From Mesobacillus jeotgali (GTDB lineage Bacteria; Bacillota; Bacilli; Bacillales; Cytobacillaceae), in the NCBI RefSeq assembly GCF_014856545.2, contig NZ_CP109811.1, positions 2,350,001 to 2,414,000 on the forward strand: 64,000 nucleotides of DNA, read 5' to 3'. The translations under genes and the position numbers were made by a program. The notes under the pieces are model-generated. The model saw only the letters and a list, made by a program, of their open reading frames with translations, searched no databases and was not told where the DNA came from. Shown here piece after piece: positions 45,542 to 53,972 of this stretch (the first letter of the stretch is position 1; the number at the start of each line of letters is the position of its first letter).

Positions 45542-46219
45542 ATGAGGCGGATCTATGCAGGTTCGATTACATCTTATAGTCAGTTCGGACACTTGAAGGT
45601 CCCAAAGGGTATTAAAAATATCTGTCCAGTATGCAAGGAAAAAGTTGAATTTGTCCTTAAGTCGACTTATCAGAGCAGCAAACATGGACTGATGACTGAA
45701 AGTTCTTGTCCCTCATGCAAACACAGCGTTCCGTTTGTTATCATTACAAGGGATAATGAAACTCAGCCCGATGTATACATATATGATCCACAAAGCTCCA
45801 CAGATCCAACAAGCCAGATACAGCACATTCCCAAAATTCCCGAAGAATTGGTAAGGGCATATAAATCGGCAGTCAGCGTCTATCTTTCAAAAGAGAATAC
45901 AGCCACTGCAGTACTGGCCAAGCGTGTCATCGAGAATGTTCTAAAAAACTTTTTGGGTGACAAGTCAAAGGGCATGACTCTTGATCAGCAATTCGAGATC
46001 CTTCCAGACCATATTAATTTAGTAAATCCAGTGACCTCATTAAGCCCCTTGTTGAAACCTGAAGGGGGACTCCATAGGATGCTTGAGTTGGAAACGGACA
46101 TGGATGATGAAATGACAGAACTAATAATGGATTTACTGGAGGATTTGATACAGTACCTGTTCGTTTTACCCGGAAAAATTGAGATGACCCGGGAACAAAT
46201 CGAAAAGAAGTTAAATTGA
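45542..46219 (+). CDS. DUF4145 protein with N-terminal zinc ribbon
   Basis: A 225-residue protein. A likely zinc ribbon occupies residues 28-60 (CPVCKEKV...SSCPSCKHSV). From about 95 there is a DUF4145-like helical domain: VRAYKSAVSVYLSKENTATAVLAKRVIENVLKNFL, found in proteins near restriction or toxin genes and in many standalone proteins. No methylase or toxin is near. Role unknown. ATG follows AAAGGGG; terminator downstream. Confidence 0.8.
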   Translation: MRRIYAGSITSYSQFGHLKVPKGIKNICPVCKEKVEFVLKSTYQSSKHGLMTESSCPSCKHSVPFVIITRDNETQPDVYIYDPQSSTDPTSQIQHIPKIPEELVRAYKSAVSVYLSKENTATAVLAKRVIENVLKNFLGDKSKGMTLDQQFEILPDHINLVNPVTSLSPLLKPEGGLHRMLELETDMDDEMTELIMDLLEDLIQYLFVLPGKIEMTREQIEKKLN

Positions 46220-46230
46220 TTTGATTTTAA

Positions 46231-46258
46231 GCAGCTTCCATGGGAGGCTGTTTTTTTG
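46231..46258 (+). terminator. Terminator of the DUF4145 gene
   Basis: GCAGCTTCC/GGAGGCTG(T) imperfect stem followed by TTTTTTT. Confidence 0.72.
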
Positions 46259-46290
46259 GTATAGTAGGAGGGGTAAAAGGGGGAGCAGCA

Positions 46291-47484
46291 GTGAATTACA
46301 TAAAGAAATTTAGTTTGATATTTGCCATCGTGATGGCATTTTTTATTTTACCAACCCTGGCCTCGGCGCATAATGGCTCGCGGGATGAACTGGGCGGACA
46401 TTTCCGAAATGCAGATTGCGTATATATCCTTCATGAGCCTACTTCGATTACCAAAAGCGCAGCCAATATTGGCGAGCTTATCCGATTGATTCATCAGTAT
46501 AACAATAATTCTGATTGTGCAGCCGGACTCAGTGAGGAAAAAATAGATTTGGAGGGGTATACTTTCTCAGGTGCAGGAAAAGTTGCGCCAGAATCTAATC
46601 AGGCTGCAGACGAAATGCATAGAGCTGAAGTTTCTTCCGGCAATTTGCAGCTTGGAAAAGTGTACGAGGCAGAATTGTCAGATTGCACAGACGGGGATAC
46701 GGCTGTGTTTACGATCAACGGAAAAGACTATAAAACACGTTTTCTCTATATTGATACCCCTGAAAGCACAAGGACGAAGGAGCCATTTGGACCGGAAGCA
46801 GCACAGTATACATGTTCCTTTTTAAAGCAGGACAATATTAAACTTGAGACGGATGGCGGAAGCCTTTTCGATAAATATGATCGACTTCTGGCATGGGTTT
46901 GGGTAGGAGACAAGCTGCATCAGGAGGAAATCACGAAGGCAGGACTGGTCGAAGACTTTTACGATTATGGCAGCTATAAGTATGAAAATCGAATCCGATC
47001 TGCGATGGATTATGCAAAAGATAAAGGAGAAGGCATATATGCAGCTACGGATGCTCCAAAAGAGAGAAATGAACAATCACAAGAGCAACCTAAAAAACAA
47101 GAGGATCATACCAACCAAGAGCAGCAGCCCAAAAATGATAGGGAAGAAAATCAAATAGAGAGTCAGCCTGATAAAAGGGAAGAAAATACCGAAGTAACTG
47201 ACCAACAGCGTGAATCGAAACAAGAATCCGATCAGGCTGAAACTGCTGATGAAGAATTTGACTGCAACTTTTTAAGCGGCCTGTTGTATGCATTGTTATT
47301 TTACCTCTCACTTCCCATAAAGAAGGCGATGGGGAAGCGGACGCTGATCGCTCACAGATTGTGGAGCAAAAAATGGCCGCTCAATCTGTTACTCGGTGTA
47401 ATTTATGCTTTTCTTTGCTACATTACCTTGCTGCTATCACTAGTAGAAGTGCTCCATCTTTTCAAAAATAAAAAGCGCAAGTGA
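46291..47484 (+). CDS. Exported, membrane-anchored staphylococcal-nuclease-like protein
   Basis: A 397-residue protein. Signal peptide (residues 3-28, FSLIFAIVMAFFILPTLASA), then a 90-residue domain containing HNGSRDELGGHFRNADCVY that recurs in secreted Bacillus proteins, then a thermonuclease domain at about 130-260: DGDTAVFTINGKDYKTRFLYIDTPES, FGPEAAQYT, DKYDRLLAWVWVGDKLHQEEI, GLVEDFY. A Gln/Glu/Lys linker and two C-terminal membrane helices (LSGLLYALLFYLSLPI; NLLLGVIYAFLCYITLLL) anchor it. GTG start with GGGGGAGC upstream. It may degrade extracellular DNA for nutrition or competence. The third repeat array begins at its stop. Confidence 0.85.
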   Translation: MNYIKKFSLIFAIVMAFFILPTLASAHNGSRDELGGHFRNADCVYILHEPTSITKSAANIGELIRLIHQYNNNSDCAAGLSEEKIDLEGYTFSGAGKVAPESNQAADEMHRAEVSSGNLQLGKVYEAELSDCTDGDTAVFTINGKDYKTRFLYIDTPESTRTKEPFGPEAAQYTCSFLKQDNIKLETDGGSLFDKYDRLLAWVWVGDKLHQEEITKAGLVEDFYDYGSYKYENRIRSAMDYAKDKGEGIYAATDAPKERNEQSQEQPKKQEDHTNQEQQPKNDREENQIESQPDKREENTEVTDQQRESKQESDQAETADEEFDCNFLSGLLYALLFYLSLPIKKAMGKRTLIAHRLWSKKWPLNLLLGVIYAFLCYITLLLSLVEVLHLFKNKKRK

Positions 47485-47488
47485 AAAT

Positions 47489-47690
47489 GACGGAAACAAA
47501 TTGACGGAAAATCGAGAAAACTGTCCGTCATCGAGGTTATGACGGACAAAAATTGAACGGGAAATCGGGAAAACTGTCCGTCATCGAGGTTATGACGGAC
47601 ACTAATCGATGGGGAACCGGGAAAACTGTCCGTCATCCCAGGTGATGAAAGACACTAATCACTAGTAATTCTAGAAAACTGGACGCCATC
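47489..47690. repeat. 52-53-bp tandem array 3 (about four hairpin units)
   Basis: Units begin at 47489, 47541, 47594 and 47647. The best ones read GACGGACAAAAATTGAACGG, GAAATCGGGAAAACTGTCCG, TCATCGAGGTTAT. GACGGACA and TGTCCGTC pair across the unit. The first unit has a decayed left arm. The fourth is diverged throughout, and its right part merges with the downstream terminator stem. Layout and spacing match arrays 1 and 2 although the sequence differs. Confidence 0.88.
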
Positions 47691-47718
47691 CTTTATTGAT
47701 GGCGTTTCCCAATTTTTA
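47682..47718. terminator. Terminator following array 3
   Basis: GACGCCATC/GATGGCGTT stem followed by TCCCAATTTTT, between convergent genes. The left arm lies inside the fourth, decayed repeat unit. Confidence 0.7.
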
Positions 47719-47737
47719 ACCATACTTTCAGCATAAG

Positions 47738-48517
47738 TCACGGTGAAGCGACCCTCAGCATTTTAAAGAAATCTTCTCGATTATATGCCTCGTAAAGCAA
47801 TCTTTCATGATTGAAAATGGCGTAATACGGCAGCGAATCGATTTTTAAATCGGGGAATTGTTGGCGTGCTTCCTCAAGGTTGTTAACCTTCAAAGAATGT
47901 GCCTTATGTACATATTTGTTATTTAATTGTTCGAGAGCCCAATTTACCTGCAGCTCTTCTGGTTTATACAGTTCAAGTATAGCCAAGTAGCCTCGTTCTT
48001 CGGCAAGTTGTGCCTGATACGCAACCACTTCTTCAATGATCAATGGAAAAACATAATGATAGACTTGGTCACCACTGGAGGCCTGAATGATTACTGTACT
48101 TTGGCCAGCCACATTGTTAAAAGTATAGGTATCATCAAAAACTGTTTCCAGCGGAAGGTTCCCCATCTCCAAATCTCCTTGTCCCTGTGAGCGGTAAACA
48201 GATATACTGTCAATTCCTTCTTTTTCGGGAAAAGTAATCTTCATTTCGCTGAACGGCTTCACGCTGACAGGCAGCAAATCATGGAACAGGATTGGTGGCT
48301 CATCTTGGTCGATGACAGGTCCGGTGCCTTTTTCTACCCAGGCAAATGTGCCTGATTTATATATAACTTCCTGATCTCCAACGGTGATTATTGCTTCTGG
48401 AATACTGAAAGTCGGTTCTTTTTCCTGTTCCGGCAGATGCGTACGGAGTCTATCTACGGTGAAGACCAGAAATACCGCTATGAGGACTATTCCGTATGGA
48501 AGCCATTTACTTTTCAT
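47738..48517 (-). CDS. Membrane-anchored extracytoplasmic protein, unknown
   Basis: A 259-residue protein with one N-terminal membrane helix (LPYGIVLIAVFLVFTVDRL) and a 235-residue outside domain rich in beta strands (IISITVGDQEVIYKSGTFAW-type sequence; FNNVAGQSTVIIQASSGD), then a mixed alpha/beta end (KPEELQVNWALEQLNNKYVHK). I do not recognise it. The ATG lies inside the end of the small gene at 48507-48677 (11-bp overlap), so they are coupled. Confidence 0.68.
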   Translation of the reverse strand: MKSKWLPYGIVLIAVFLVFTVDRLRTHLPEQEKEPTFSIPEAIITVGDQEVIYKSGTFAWVEKGTGPVIDQDEPPILFHDLLPVSVKPFSEMKITFPEKEGIDSISVYRSQGQGDLEMGNLPLETVFDDTYTFNNVAGQSTVIIQASSGDQVYHYVFPLIIEEVVAYQAQLAEERGYLAILELYKPEELQVNWALEQLNNKYVHKAHSLKVNNLEEARQQFPDLKIDSLPYYAIFNHERLLYEAYNREDFFKMLRVASP

Positions 48518-48677
48518 TGTTAGTATTCTTTGAAGTTAGCATCTTTTCAATTTCCTCATCCGTTGGTGGTGGCGCCACTGGGTTAAGGTGAGCATTCAAC
48601 CTATCAATTTTCTTGTGCAGTCTTACAACATCAATGAGTGTGAACAACAGTAAAGCAATGATTAACCACATTAGCAT
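48507..48677 (-). CDS. Small single-helix membrane protein
   Basis: A 56-residue protein with an N-terminal membrane helix (MLMWLIIALLLFTLIDVVRL) and a short polar tail (HKKIDRLNAHLNPVAPPPTD). ATG 48677 follows GAGAGGTG; the longer frame from 48719 adds untypical residues. It overlaps the next gene on the same strand by 11 bp, suggesting a joint function at the membrane. Family unknown. Confidence 0.62.
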   Translation of the reverse strand: MLMWLIIALLLFTLIDVVRLHKKIDRLNAHLNPVAPPPTDEEIEKMLTSKNTNNEK

Positions 48678-48828
48678 AGGAAACACCTCTCTTTTTTTCA
48701 AATATAAAACAAAAGGCATGGAATAGAAAGGTGAAATTGGATAAAATTTGCGCTGCGCACTGGATTATAATACTATCTTAGTGAGTACAAATGGTGGTGT
48801 TGCAGTGTAAATTACAAAGCATTTATTA

Positions 48829-50055
48829 ATGAATCTCTCACTTCTTCTTGTCCTTTTGTTTTTTACACAGTTAATCATCGAAAGGCAAGTGAAGGAAGAG
48901 AGCCGAGAAAGATATCAATTATCTTATTTCATAATATCGATTTTTACATGTTATATTTTTTCGGTACAAGTGCAGGATGGCATTCACTTTGACCTTAGAC
49001 AGGTGCCGATGATTCTTGGAAGTCTCTATACTGGATATAGTTTTCTGCTTGCAGGCGTCACTATCCTTATGAGAGGTTTTTTAGGCATAAACGATGGGTT
49101 CTGGGTCTCGGTGGGGGTCTTTGCAGCGCTTGCCATCCTTCTCAAATGGATTCATCCCTGGTTCAACAGGCTTACTCTGAACAGTAGAGTCGGTATTTCC
49201 GTTTTACTGACCGTAATCACTTCGTTTTTACTAATGCAAATGGTCAACGTAGTTAATGAACCAATCAGACACCCGGAAGCCTGGATCAGTTTCATTTTGA
49301 TTCCCGCGCTAACATCAGGTCTAGTCAGCTATTCAATTGAAACCATTCGTCAAACATTCATTATCCGGCAAAGACTAGCGAAGGCCGATAAAATTGAAGC
49401 CGTCAGCCATTTAAGTGCGGCTATTTCTCATGAAATCCGCAATCCACTTACAACTGTGAAAGGATTTCTGCAACTGCTCGGTGAGAAAGATTATCCTGAT
49501 GAAAAGAAGAAGGAATTCATCGATATTGCGGTCCAGGAATTAAATCGTGCCGAAGAGGTCATTAATGACTATCTTACTTTTGCAAGGCCTGCTTTTGAAA
49601 AGGAAGAGAAAATCGAAATCGATAAGGAATTGAATCAGGTTCTTAATGTACTAAATCCATTGGCTAACCTTAATGGTGTGAAAATTATCAAAAAGTATAG
49701 CCCAGGTTTAGTCATATCAGGGGACCGTTCGAAATTCAAGCAAGGATTCATCAACCTGATCAAGAACGGTTTGGAGGCTATGCCAAATGGCGGGGAACTA
49801 ATCGTCCAAACCTTCCGAACCGGAACTGTGATCCACATCCTTGTGAGAGATACAGGTCTCGGGATGACGGAAGAACAGATTGCCCGCCTGGGAGAACCAT
49901 ACTATACGACAAAAGGGCAGCAAGGAACTGGCCTTGGCATGATGGTGACTTTCAGCATTATCCGTGCAATGAGAGGTAAAGTGGAGGTTAAGAGCCAGGT
50001 TGGCACAGGGACCACCTTCCATATCCGCTTCAGCAATATAATAGAAGACAGCTAG
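48829..50055 (+). CDS. Membrane sensor histidine kinase (KinB/5TM-type)
   Basis: A 408-residue kinase. Six hydrophobic helices in residues 1-180 form a membrane sensor of the 5TM-5TMR_LYT or KinB kind, with no extracellular loop domain. The catalytic part has the H-box SHEIRNPLTTVKGFLQL (His near 206), N-box NLIKNGLEAM, G1 DTGLGM and G2 GTGLGM. There is no response regulator beside it, as with sporulation-phosphorelay kinases, so it may feed Spo0F. That link is inference. The ATG at 48829 lacks a good ribosome binding site; an in-frame ATT at 48811 would add ITKHLL and is an alternative. Confidence 0.9.
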   Translation: MNLSLLLVLLFFTQLIIERQVKEESRERYQLSYFIISIFTCYIFSVQVQDGIHFDLRQVPMILGSLYTGYSFLLAGVTILMRGFLGINDGFWVSVGVFAALAILLKWIHPWFNRLTLNSRVGISVLLTVITSFLLMQMVNVVNEPIRHPEAWISFILIPALTSGLVSYSIETIRQTFIIRQRLAKADKIEAVSHLSAAISHEIRNPLTTVKGFLQLLGEKDYPDEKKKEFIDIAVQELNRAEEVINDYLTFARPAFEKEEKIEIDKELNQVLNVLNPLANLNGVKIIKKYSPGLVISGDRSKFKQGFINLIKNGLEAMPNGGELIVQTFRTGTVIHILVRDTGLGMTEEQIARLGEPYYTTKGQQGTGLGMMVTFSIIRAMRGKVEVKSQVGTGTTFHIRFSNIIEDS

Positions 50056-50115
50056 GATGATCCTAAAAACGATTTGGGATGGTATTGTTTTTTCAACATG
50101 CCCCTGCAAAAAGTT

Positions 50116-50162
50116 CCTGACAGAAGTAACTTTCAACTAGAATCTGTCAGGTTTGTCTTTTG
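50116..50162 (+). terminator. Terminator of the kinase gene
   Basis: CCTGACAGA/TCTGTCAGG stem with an 18-nt loop, followed by TTTGTCTTTTG. Confidence 0.68.
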
Positions 50163-50163
50163 T

Positions 50164-50192
50164 TGACATCAAAAAGCATCGTTGCTATATTG
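50164..50192 (+). promoter_or_regulatory. Sigma-A promoter of csp
   Basis: TTGACA (50164-50169), 17 bp, TATATT (50187-50192), leaving a leader of about 150 nt before the csp ATG, typical of cold-shock genes. Confidence 0.75.
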
Positions 50193-50346
50193 AAATTAGC
50201 TGATTGCACACGTATTAGGCACTTTGCAATTTGCTTATTCTAATGTTTTACAGACGTTTGAATAGGACAGGTATGAGGAACTAGTCGTTGTGATTTTGCT
50301 AAATTTTAATCATGGATTGTTCGGCCGATCTAGGAGGATTTTTCAC

Positions 50347-50547
50347 ATGAAAAACGGTAAAGTTAAATGGTTCAATGCAGAAAAAGGATTTGGTTTCATC
50401 GAAGCTGAAGACGGCAATGACGTTTTCGTACATTACTCGGCTATTCAAACAGATGGTTTCAAAACATTAGAAGAAGGCCAGGAAGTATCTTTCGAGGTTG
50501 TGGAAGGTGCTCGCGGACCACAAGCTGCTAACGTTACAAAACTATAA
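50347..50547 (+). CDS. Cold-shock protein, CspA/CspB family (second copy)
   Basis: A 66-residue OB-fold RNA chaperone ([20 protein letters not shown]...). RNP motifs KGFGFIE and VFVHY are intact, and the C-terminus [12 protein letters not shown] matches the family. It is a paralogue of the protein at 7680, clearly alike but with a different N-terminus and middle. ATG follows AGGAGG. The long 5' leader suggests cold-dependent RNA structure control. Its strong promoter points to high expression. Confidence 0.96.
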   Translation: MKNGKVKWFNAEKGFGFIEAEDGNDVFVHYSAIQTDGFKTLEEGQEVSFEVVEGARGPQAANVTKL

Positions 50548-50581
50548 TCGTACTAAACTATCAATCTTATTCTGATTTTTT

Positions 50582-50608
50582 AGCTCAGCCAACAGGCTGG
50601 GCTTTTTA
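50582..50608 (+). terminator. Terminator of csp
   Basis: AGCTCAGCC/GGCTGGGCT stem with AACA loop, followed by TTTTTAT. Confidence 0.82.
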
Positions 50609-50701
50609 TATTTTGCCAGAAATTTCAATTATTCCGAAACCTTTCCATGATGTAAAACGTAATATCCTTAACAACTATTTCACAAGGCGAGGTGTTTGAT
50701 T

Positions 50702-51658
50702 TTGGGTATCTTCTTAACAATTGCAGCGGGAGCAGGAATTCTCTTTGCCATAGCTTATTTTTCGGGCAATGAAAGCAAAAAGAAAGTTTTATTGAAGGAG
50801 AATATACCGGCTTGTCTTGGCTTGCTTGATGATGTTCCGGCTTCTGCTATCCTGAATAAATTGGAAAACGCACTGCCTTATGAGTATATCAATCAAGTTA
50901 AACTTCGCTATTTAAGTGACCATCCCCAAATTTCCGATGATGAGTTTGAATGGCGCCTATTTGAATTAAAAAGATATTTCTTCCTTAATTCGATTATGAA
51001 AAGCACGCCAATGTTCAGCAGCGAGGTCGATGAGGTTTGGCATGAGATGCTGATGTTCACGAAGCAGTATGAATCATTTTCTCAAAAATATCTTGGCAGA
51101 ATGCTTCATCATACGCCGAACCTGGCACTGGAACCGGCACCACAGCAACGGGCATTCTTTGATTGGGTGTTCGCTCAGCTATTTGAAATTACAGAGTACA
51201 CATGGCAGGCATGGGGAGACTTTTTCCATTATCCAATGGATCAGCAGCTACTCCAAAAAATCAGTTCACTTAGTGACGATGAGCTGAAACAGCAATTTTT
51301 CAGGATTACTGAGGATAATCTGGAGCTAGTGGATTACTTAACCAAACAACTTAGGTCACAACTAAGAAAAGCCCAAGAAATATACAGTGTTGACAGAAAA
51401 GGGACTTTTGAAAGGCCAGGACTTTTTGGCGACTTATCAGGATTGAGTTTGGTAATGGTGTTTTATTCTTACTATTACTTTGATGAATATTGGGACTATG
51501 CTCAAGCATATGCTTATTCACACCAGGCACATGGAACATCGGGCTGCAGTGCCGTTTTTTGCGGTTCCACCGACATGAATGATTCCCATAATGATGGAGG
51601 CGGACACAGCTGTTCATCCAGCAGCTGTTCAAGCTGTGGCGGAGGATGTTCTTCTTAA
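50702..51658 (+). CDS. Glycine-rich-domain (GRDP)-like protein with Cys/Ser/Gly-rich tail
   Basis: A 318-residue protein. Residues 1-20 are hydrophobic (signal or anchor). A GRDP-type motif lies near 105-140: EVDEVWHEMLMFTKQYESFSQKY followed by HHTP, the pattern of PF07173 proteins. A second hydrophobic aromatic stretch (LSLVMVFYSYYYFDEYWDYA) precedes the last 45 residues, which carry about eight Cys among Ser and Gly (CSSSSCSSCGGGCSS at the end). TTG 50702 is chosen because GAGGTG stands 7 bases upstream. Cys-rich ends like this are common in proteins with an oxidised-surface or metal role. Function unknown. Confidence 0.72.
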   Translation: MGIFLTIAAGAGILFAIAYFSGNESKKKVLLKENIPACLGLLDDVPASAILNKLENALPYEYINQVKLRYLSDHPQISDDEFEWRLFELKRYFFLNSIMKSTPMFSSEVDEVWHEMLMFTKQYESFSQKYLGRMLHHTPNLALEPAPQQRAFFDWVFAQLFEITEYTWQAWGDFFHYPMDQQLLQKISSLSDDELKQQFFRITEDNLELVDYLTKQLRSQLRKAQEIYSVDRKGTFERPGLFGDLSGLSLVMVFYSYYYFDEYWDYAQAYAYSHQAHGTSGCSAVFCGSTDMNDSHNDGGGHSCSSSSCSSCGGGCSS

Positions 51659-51666
51659 GAAAAAAG

Positions 51667-51695
51667 AAACCTGCTAGTAATTGCTAGCAGGTTTT
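51667..51695. terminator. Bidirectional terminator
   Basis: AAACCTGCTAG/CTAGCAGGTTT stem between convergent genes. Confidence 0.83.
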
Positions 51696-52536
51696 AACTT
51701 TGTATAATTTTTTTAATTACATTCTGCAGGTTACCTTCTGTCATAATATCTGAAAAATCTATTCCCAGTTGAACTGCTGTTTGTGCAACCTCTGGGCGGA
51801 TCCCTGTAACGATGGTTTGAACGCCTAGCAACTTTAAGGCATCCATCAGTTTGAAGATTTGATGGGCTACCATCGTGTCAACCATCACAACTCCTGAAAG
51901 ATCAACGATCAAGGTATTGATTCTGGCATCGATACTTTGTGTAAGCGTGGATTCCATCAAGCCCTTTGCTCTCGTTGTATCGATTTCACCAATCAATGGC
52001 AGAAGGCCGACTTCCTTTGTCAGACTAATTACTGGCGCGCTTAATTCCTTAATTAAAGTTGCTTGAGAGGCTAATCGGTTCATAAGGATGTCCATGAAAA
52101 CGATAATAAATGTTTCAAAGACATAATCAAGCGTGAAATTGATCTTTTCTTCCCATGTAAAAACGTCGTCCAGTGTAATCTCCATTTCTGTCTGTTTCAC
52201 GAATTTTTGTACATATTCCCAGTAAACACGACGGAAAACCCCTGAATTCCAAGCCACTTCTGTCAGGTCCGTTTTAGATTTTATCCGGTCAGCTGCAGTC
52301 TGGCTCGTCCAGGCCGAAATGGTTTCCTTCATCTCTTCCTCAGTCTGATAAAGTGATTTGGCCACAAGGCGAACATAGTTTGAGTTTTGCTCCTTCACCC
52401 TGTTCATGACTTCTGGCGGCGCGTCAGCAGAGTAATCAGATCCCTTAATAACCCGCTGGCGTTTAAGCCAATCCTCTGTAAAATTGCTTGCATTGTCTAC
52501 AAGAAACTTATATAACGCCTCTGTTTTTGGTTCCAT
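51694..52536 (-). CDS. RsbR-type stressosome protein
   Basis: A 280-residue paralogue of RsbRA. The N-terminal 150 residues are a globin-like, non-heme helical sensor. The C-terminal STAS domain (about 165-280) has the conserved EIDTTRAKGLMESTLTQ and DLSGVVMVDTMVAHQ, and TGIRPEVAQTAVQLG, which carry the threonines phosphorylated by RsbT in the family. Stressosome members control sigma-B by sequestering RsbT. No rsbS, rsbT or sigB is beside it, so it is a stand-alone paralogue, as ykoB or yojH in B. subtilis. A single gene. Confidence 0.88.
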   Translation of the reverse strand: MEPKTEALYKFLVDNASNFTEDWLKRQRVIKGSDYSADAPPEVMNRVKEQNSNYVRLVAKSLYQTEEEMKETISAWTSQTAADRIKSKTDLTEVAWNSGVFRRVYWEYVQKFVKQTEMEITLDDVFTWEEKINFTLDYVFETFIIVFMDILMNRLASQATLIKELSAPVISLTKEVGLLPLIGEIDTTRAKGLMESTLTQSIDARINTLIVDLSGVVMVDTMVAHQIFKLMDALKLLGVQTIVTGIRPEVAQTAVQLGIDFSDIMTEGNLQNVIKKIIQS

Positions 52537-52688
52537 TCATAATCCCTGCTTTATTGATTAGTCTTAACTCTATTGTGAAAAACAAGCACTGAAAAGTCAA
52601 ATTTCAAATATATTTACTAAATGTTATTTCAATAGACAATAGTGAAGGAAAAATCAGGTAGATTTTTAAGTGGGTGCCTGATAGAATT

Positions 52689-52702
52689 AGAACAAACGTT
52701 CC
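52689..52702. promoter_or_regulatory. LexA (DinR) SOS box upstream of sbcD
   Basis: AGAACAAACGTTCC contains the Bacillus LexA core GAAC-N4-GTTC. It is 125 bp upstream of sbcD. A TGATATAAT extended -10 lies at 52748-52756, between the SOS box and the gene. Confidence 0.68.
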
Positions 52703-52747
52703 TTGAATCTTTCCTTTTTTTTGAGCACCCATTAAATTTACGAGTTT

Positions 52748-52756
52748 GATATAATA
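52748..52756 (+). promoter_or_regulatory. Extended -10 promoter of sbcDC
   Basis: TGATATAAT is a consensus extended -10 about 70 bp before the sbcD ATG. No good -35 at the right spacing was found. Confidence 0.5.
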
Positions 52757-52826
52757 GTAACATTGTCAAAAAACGCTTATAGCAAGAATTAAAATAGATA
52801 ACTTTTTAAAAACAGGGGGGATTGGC

Positions 52827-53972
52827 ATGAAATTTATCCATACAGGTGACTGGCATCTTGGAAAGCTTGTACACGGTATGTACATGACTGCAGATCAGCG
52901 AGAGGTATTGAATCAATTTGTGGATCTTGTCGCCGACGAAAAGCCTGATGCTGTTGTGATTGCAGGAGATCTTTATGACAGATCTGTTCCGCCGACAGAT
53001 GCAGTGGAGCTTCTTGATGAAGTGCTCTTCAGGATCAACGTGGAACTGAACACGCCAATCGTGGCGATTGCAGGAAATCACGACAGTGCAGAACGCCTGT
53101 CCTTTGGCAGTTCATGGTACCGCCACAACCATTTCTACCTTACCGGTAAGTTGACGAACGACTTTAGGCCCGTGCATATTAATGGAGTCAATTTTTACCT
53201 GATTCCTTATGCAGAACCTGGCGTCGTCCGCCATTTGCTCGACGATTCTTCGATCCATTCCCATCAGGATGCAATGAAAGCAGTGATTGGCAAAATCGAA
53301 GAAAACCTGAACCCTGACGAAGCAAACGTTTTTGTTGGACATGCTTTCGTGCTTGGCGGTGACTCCTGTGATTCAGAGCGCACATTGTCTGTTGGCGGTT
53401 CAGGCTGTGTCACTCAGGACCTTTTTGATCCATTCGCCTTTACTGCATTAGGTCATCTTCACAGCCCAGACGCAATCAAGCATGACAAAATTAAATACTC
53501 TGGCTCCCTGTTAAAATATTCTTTTTCGGAAGCAAAACAGCGCAAATCGATTTCAATCATTGAAATGAATGAAAACGGCACTTTCGACATGCGCTACAAA
53601 ACCCTGAAACCGAAGCAGGATATGCGTGAATTGGAGGGCCACCTTGAACAGCTTTTGGATCCATCGTTCTATGAAAAAGAAAATACGAGTGATTATTTAA
53701 AAGTAACTTTGCTAGATGACGGGGCCATGATCGACCCAATGGGCAAACTGCGCCAGGTTTTTCCGAATGTCCTGCATCTTGAGCGTAAAATCGAATCTAT
53801 AGATCAGAAGCAAAAGCAGCATTTCAGCTCCATCAGGGAAGAGAAAAAGACTGAGCTGGAGCTTTTCGAACAGTTTTATAAAGAAATGACAACAAGCGAA
53901 TTTTCAGAAGATAAACGCGGGGTCATGACAGATGTGATTGGCAAAGTATTGAGGGAGGAGGGTCAAAAATGA
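52827..53972 (+). CDS. sbcD: Exonuclease subunit SbcD (Mre11-like)
   Basis: Manganese-dependent nuclease partner of SbcC; together they cut DNA hairpins and process double-strand-break ends. The 381 residues include all metallophosphoesterase motifs: HTGDWHLGK, AGDLYDRSVPP, AGNHDSAERL, GHAFVLGG and LGHLHSPD, then the cap domain. ATG follows AGGGGGGAT. Its stop overlaps the sbcC ATG (ATGA), so they are coupled. Confidence 0.96.
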   Translation: MKFIHTGDWHLGKLVHGMYMTADQREVLNQFVDLVADEKPDAVVIAGDLYDRSVPPTDAVELLDEVLFRINVELNTPIVAIAGNHDSAERLSFGSSWYRHNHFYLTGKLTNDFRPVHINGVNFYLIPYAEPGVVRHLLDDSSIHSHQDAMKAVIGKIEENLNPDEANVFVGHAFVLGGDSCDSERTLSVGGSGCVTQDLFDPFAFTALGHLHSPDAIKHDKIKYSGSLLKYSFSEAKQRKSISIIEMNENGTFDMRYKTLKPKQDMRELEGHLEQLLDPSFYEKENTSDYLKVTLLDDGAMIDPMGKLRQVFPNVLHLERKIESIDQKQKQHFSSIREEKKTELELFEQFYKEMTTSEFSEDKRGVMTDVIGKVLREEGQK

